Source: Legionella sp.
Lineage (GTDB): Bacteria; Pseudomonadota; Gammaproteobacteria; Legionellales; Legionellaceae
Direction of reading: 5' to 3'
Assembly (NCBI GenBank): GCA_027437055.1
Contig: DAIAOV010000009.1
Location: 311-52,871 of the forward strand
DNA: 52,561 nt
In this document: in pieces, positions 50,995-52,561 of the stretch
How positions within the stretch are numbered: position 1 is the first letter of the stretch
How the letters are laid out: every line of letters begins with the position of its first letter
Notes under the pieces: model-generated
Seen by the model: the letters and a program-made list of their open reading frames with translations, nothing else
Database searches by the model: none
Told to the model about the DNA's origin: nothing
Translations under genes and position numbers: made by a program

Positions 50995-51012
50995 TGAAAG
51001 AGGATATAAAAT

Positions 51013-52561
51013 ATGGCGGATGTGACGGTTAAACAATTAGCTCAAGTCGTTGGTATCCCAGTTGAACGCTTATTGAACCAGTTACAGGAAGCGGGGTTGT
51101 CTTTCACTGATGAACAACAGACTGTGAATGAGGATCAAAAGCGAATTTTACTCAGTCATTTAAAGGGTAGTTCTGCACGTGATACCGCTGCTACACCTGA
51201 AAGAATTACTTTAAGACGAAAAAGTCTATCTCAGGTTACTGTTGGTCATGATGTTCATAGTGGTAAGACAGTTAACATTGAAGTGCGCAAGAAAAAAACA
51301 TTCGTTAAGCGCAGTATTATTGAACAATCAGAAGCTCCAGAGGTTGTTTCTGCACCAGAGCCAGCCCCAATTGTTGAAGGGCGGTTGCCAAGTGACGAGC
51401 CCGCTATTGATGCTACTACTCCTCAAGTTCCCGCAGCAGAAGAATTAGAGTCTACTGTTCACGGCGAGCCAGAACATGAAGAGCAAGTTACTGAAGCGGT
51501 AGCGACTGTTACTGCAGAAGAACCCGTTGACCCATTAGAATTGTTAGCCGAAAAGGTATTGGAAAATGCTCCTCCTGAAGTAGTAGCTAAGGCTGCAATA
51601 AAAGAAGAGAGTAAAACTTCTGAGAAAGCTAATAAAAAGAAATATGTTGAACAATCAAAATCAGAATCAGAAGCGGTTGAATTTAAGAAAGTTAAGAAAA
51701 AGCCTAAATATCAAACCTTTGATCGTGACGAAGAAGAACTTGATGCTCATCGTCGAGGTGGTCGTAGCAAATTTAAAAAGCGCAAAGGTACAGAAAAGTC
51801 AGATAAGTATAAAGAAGCAGAAGAATCTTTAACACATGGTTTTGCTTTACCTACAGCTCCAATAGTCAGAGACGTAATGATTCCTGAAACTATTACTGTT
51901 GCTGAACTAGCAAAACGCATGTCAGTCAAAGCAGCTGAAGTAATTAAAGTAATGATGACTTTAGGTGCTATGGCGACCATAAATCAGGTTATCGATCAAG
52001 AGACGGCTGTAATTGTTGTTGAAGAAATGGGACATAAGGCAAATGTCATAAAAGAAGATGCAATAGAAGCGGGTCTTGGTGAGTCAATATCTAAAGGATC
52101 GCATAGAGCTCCCAGAGCGCCCGTAGTTACTATAATGGGACACGTGGATCACGGTAAAACCTCTTTACTTGATTACATCCGTCGTACTAAGGTAGCAGCT
52201 GGCGAAGCTGGTGGAATTACTCAGCACATCGGTGCTTATCATGTGAGTACGCCCAAAGGAGAGATTACATTTCTTGATACACCAGGACACGCGGCTTTTA
52301 CAGCAATGAGAGCGCGTGGTGCTCAAGCAACCGATATAGTTATTTTGATTGTTGCAGCTGATGATGGAGTTAAACCTCAAACTATCGAAGCGATACAACA
52401 TGCTAAAGCAGCAAAAGTGCCGATTATCGTGGCAATTAATAAAATAGATAAACCTGATGCTGATCCAGAGAGAGTCATGAATGAATTAACGACTCATGAG
52501 GTTATCCCTGAAGCGTGGGGTGGTGATACCATGTTTGTTTCAATTTCAGCTAAGACAGGTA
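51013..52561 (+). CDS. infB: Translation initiation factor IF-2, partial (3' end beyond window)
   Basis: The frame runs off the right edge after about 516 codons. It begins with the IF2N domain ([20 protein letters not shown]), then a long charged linker rich in Glu, Lys and Pro (about 60-270), a second IF2N-like domain ([19 protein letters not shown]), and the GTPase core with G1 GHVDHGKT at 376-383, G3 DTPGHAAF, G4 NKID and G5 SAKTG at the very edge. It places initiator tRNA on the 30S subunit. AGAGGAT upstream of the ATG serves as ribosome site. Confidence 0.97.
   Translation, partial: MADVTVKQLAQVVGIPVERLLNQLQEAGLSFTDEQQTVNEDQKRILLSHLKGSSARDTAATPERITLRRKSLSQVTVGHDVHSGKTVNIEVRKKKTFVKRSIIEQSEAPEVVSAPEPAPIVEGRLPSDEPAIDATTPQVPAAEELESTVHGEPEHEEQVTEAVATVTAEEPVDPLELLAEKVLENAPPEVVAKAAIKEESKTSEKANKKKYVEQSKSESEAVEFKKVKKKPKYQTFDRDEEELDAHRRGGRSKFKKRKGTEKSDKYKEAEESLTHGFALPTAPIVRDVMIPETITVAELAKRMSVKAAEVIKVMMTLGAMATINQVIDQETAVIVVEEMGHKANVIKEDAIEAGLGESISKGSHRAPRAPVVTIMGHVDHGKTSLLDYIRRTKVAAGEAGGITQHIGAYHVSTPKGEITFLDTPGHAAFTAMRARGAQATDIVILIVAADDGVKPQTIEAIQHAKAAKVPIIVAINKIDKPDADPERVMNELTTHEVIPEAWGGDTMFVSISAKTG

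Overview
The window is low-GC gammaproteobacterial DNA that fits the genus Legionella, probably not L. pneumophila itself. The genus call rests on content and order. A large coiled-coil protein resembling the Dot/Icm effector LepA lies between glmM and tpiA-secG-tRNA-Leu-nuoA-N, followed by initiator tRNA-rimP-nusA-infB. On the other side are ftsH, rlmE, yhbY, a Fur-controlled frgA-type siderophore synthetase, hda and membrane proteins that look like effectors. I recall this layout from Legionella chromosomes but could not run a database search.

Layout. 1-305: end of an IS3-family insertion sequence that has cut a LysR-type regulator, whose C-terminal remnant follows (306-752). 761-5630 (minus): prkA-yeaH-spoVR stress operon. 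5835-10265: pepN, a nested-palindrome intergenic element, an exported 2H-phosphoesterase-like protein and aroE, the last two divergent with overlapping 5' ends. 10315-18202: accessory, effector-like region with a patatin phospholipase, a multi-membrane coiled-coil protein, a POT peptide transporter, a eukaryotic-type WD40 protein and a second membrane/coiled-coil protein. 18199-21430 (minus): a PgsA-like phosphatidyltransferase coupled to hda, and a siderophore synthetase behind a Fur box. 21606-29054: SGNH acyltransferase, yhbY, rlmE, ftsH, folP, glmM. 29046-32291 (minus): LepA-like effector. 32463-48444: tpiA, secG, tRNA-Leu(GAG) and all 14 complex I genes. 48470-52561: hairpin, tRNA-fMet with promoter and terminator, rimP, nusA, and infB cut by the window end.

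The most striking observation is the 430-residue protein at 15186-16478 (minus). It has the three hallmarks of the eukaryotic APC/C coactivators Cdc20/Cdh1, in the right order: a C-box (DRFIPPR, residues 39-45), a WD40 propeller with Cdc20/Cdh1-type sequence around its first and last blades, and a C-terminal Ile-Arg tail. In an intracellular bacterium with a Dot/Icm-type effector repertoire, the natural hypothesis is a translocated mimic that binds the host ubiquitin ligase controlling mitosis. It is divergent from another effector-like gene across a 425-bp intergenic region containing a perfect 9-bp dyad.

The housekeeping genes cover envelope and cofactor precursors (glmM, folP, aroE), protein export and quality control (secG, ftsH), rRNA and ribosome maturation (rlmE, yhbY, rimP), transcription/translation (nusA, infB, tRNAs), replication control (hda) and respiration (nuoA-N).
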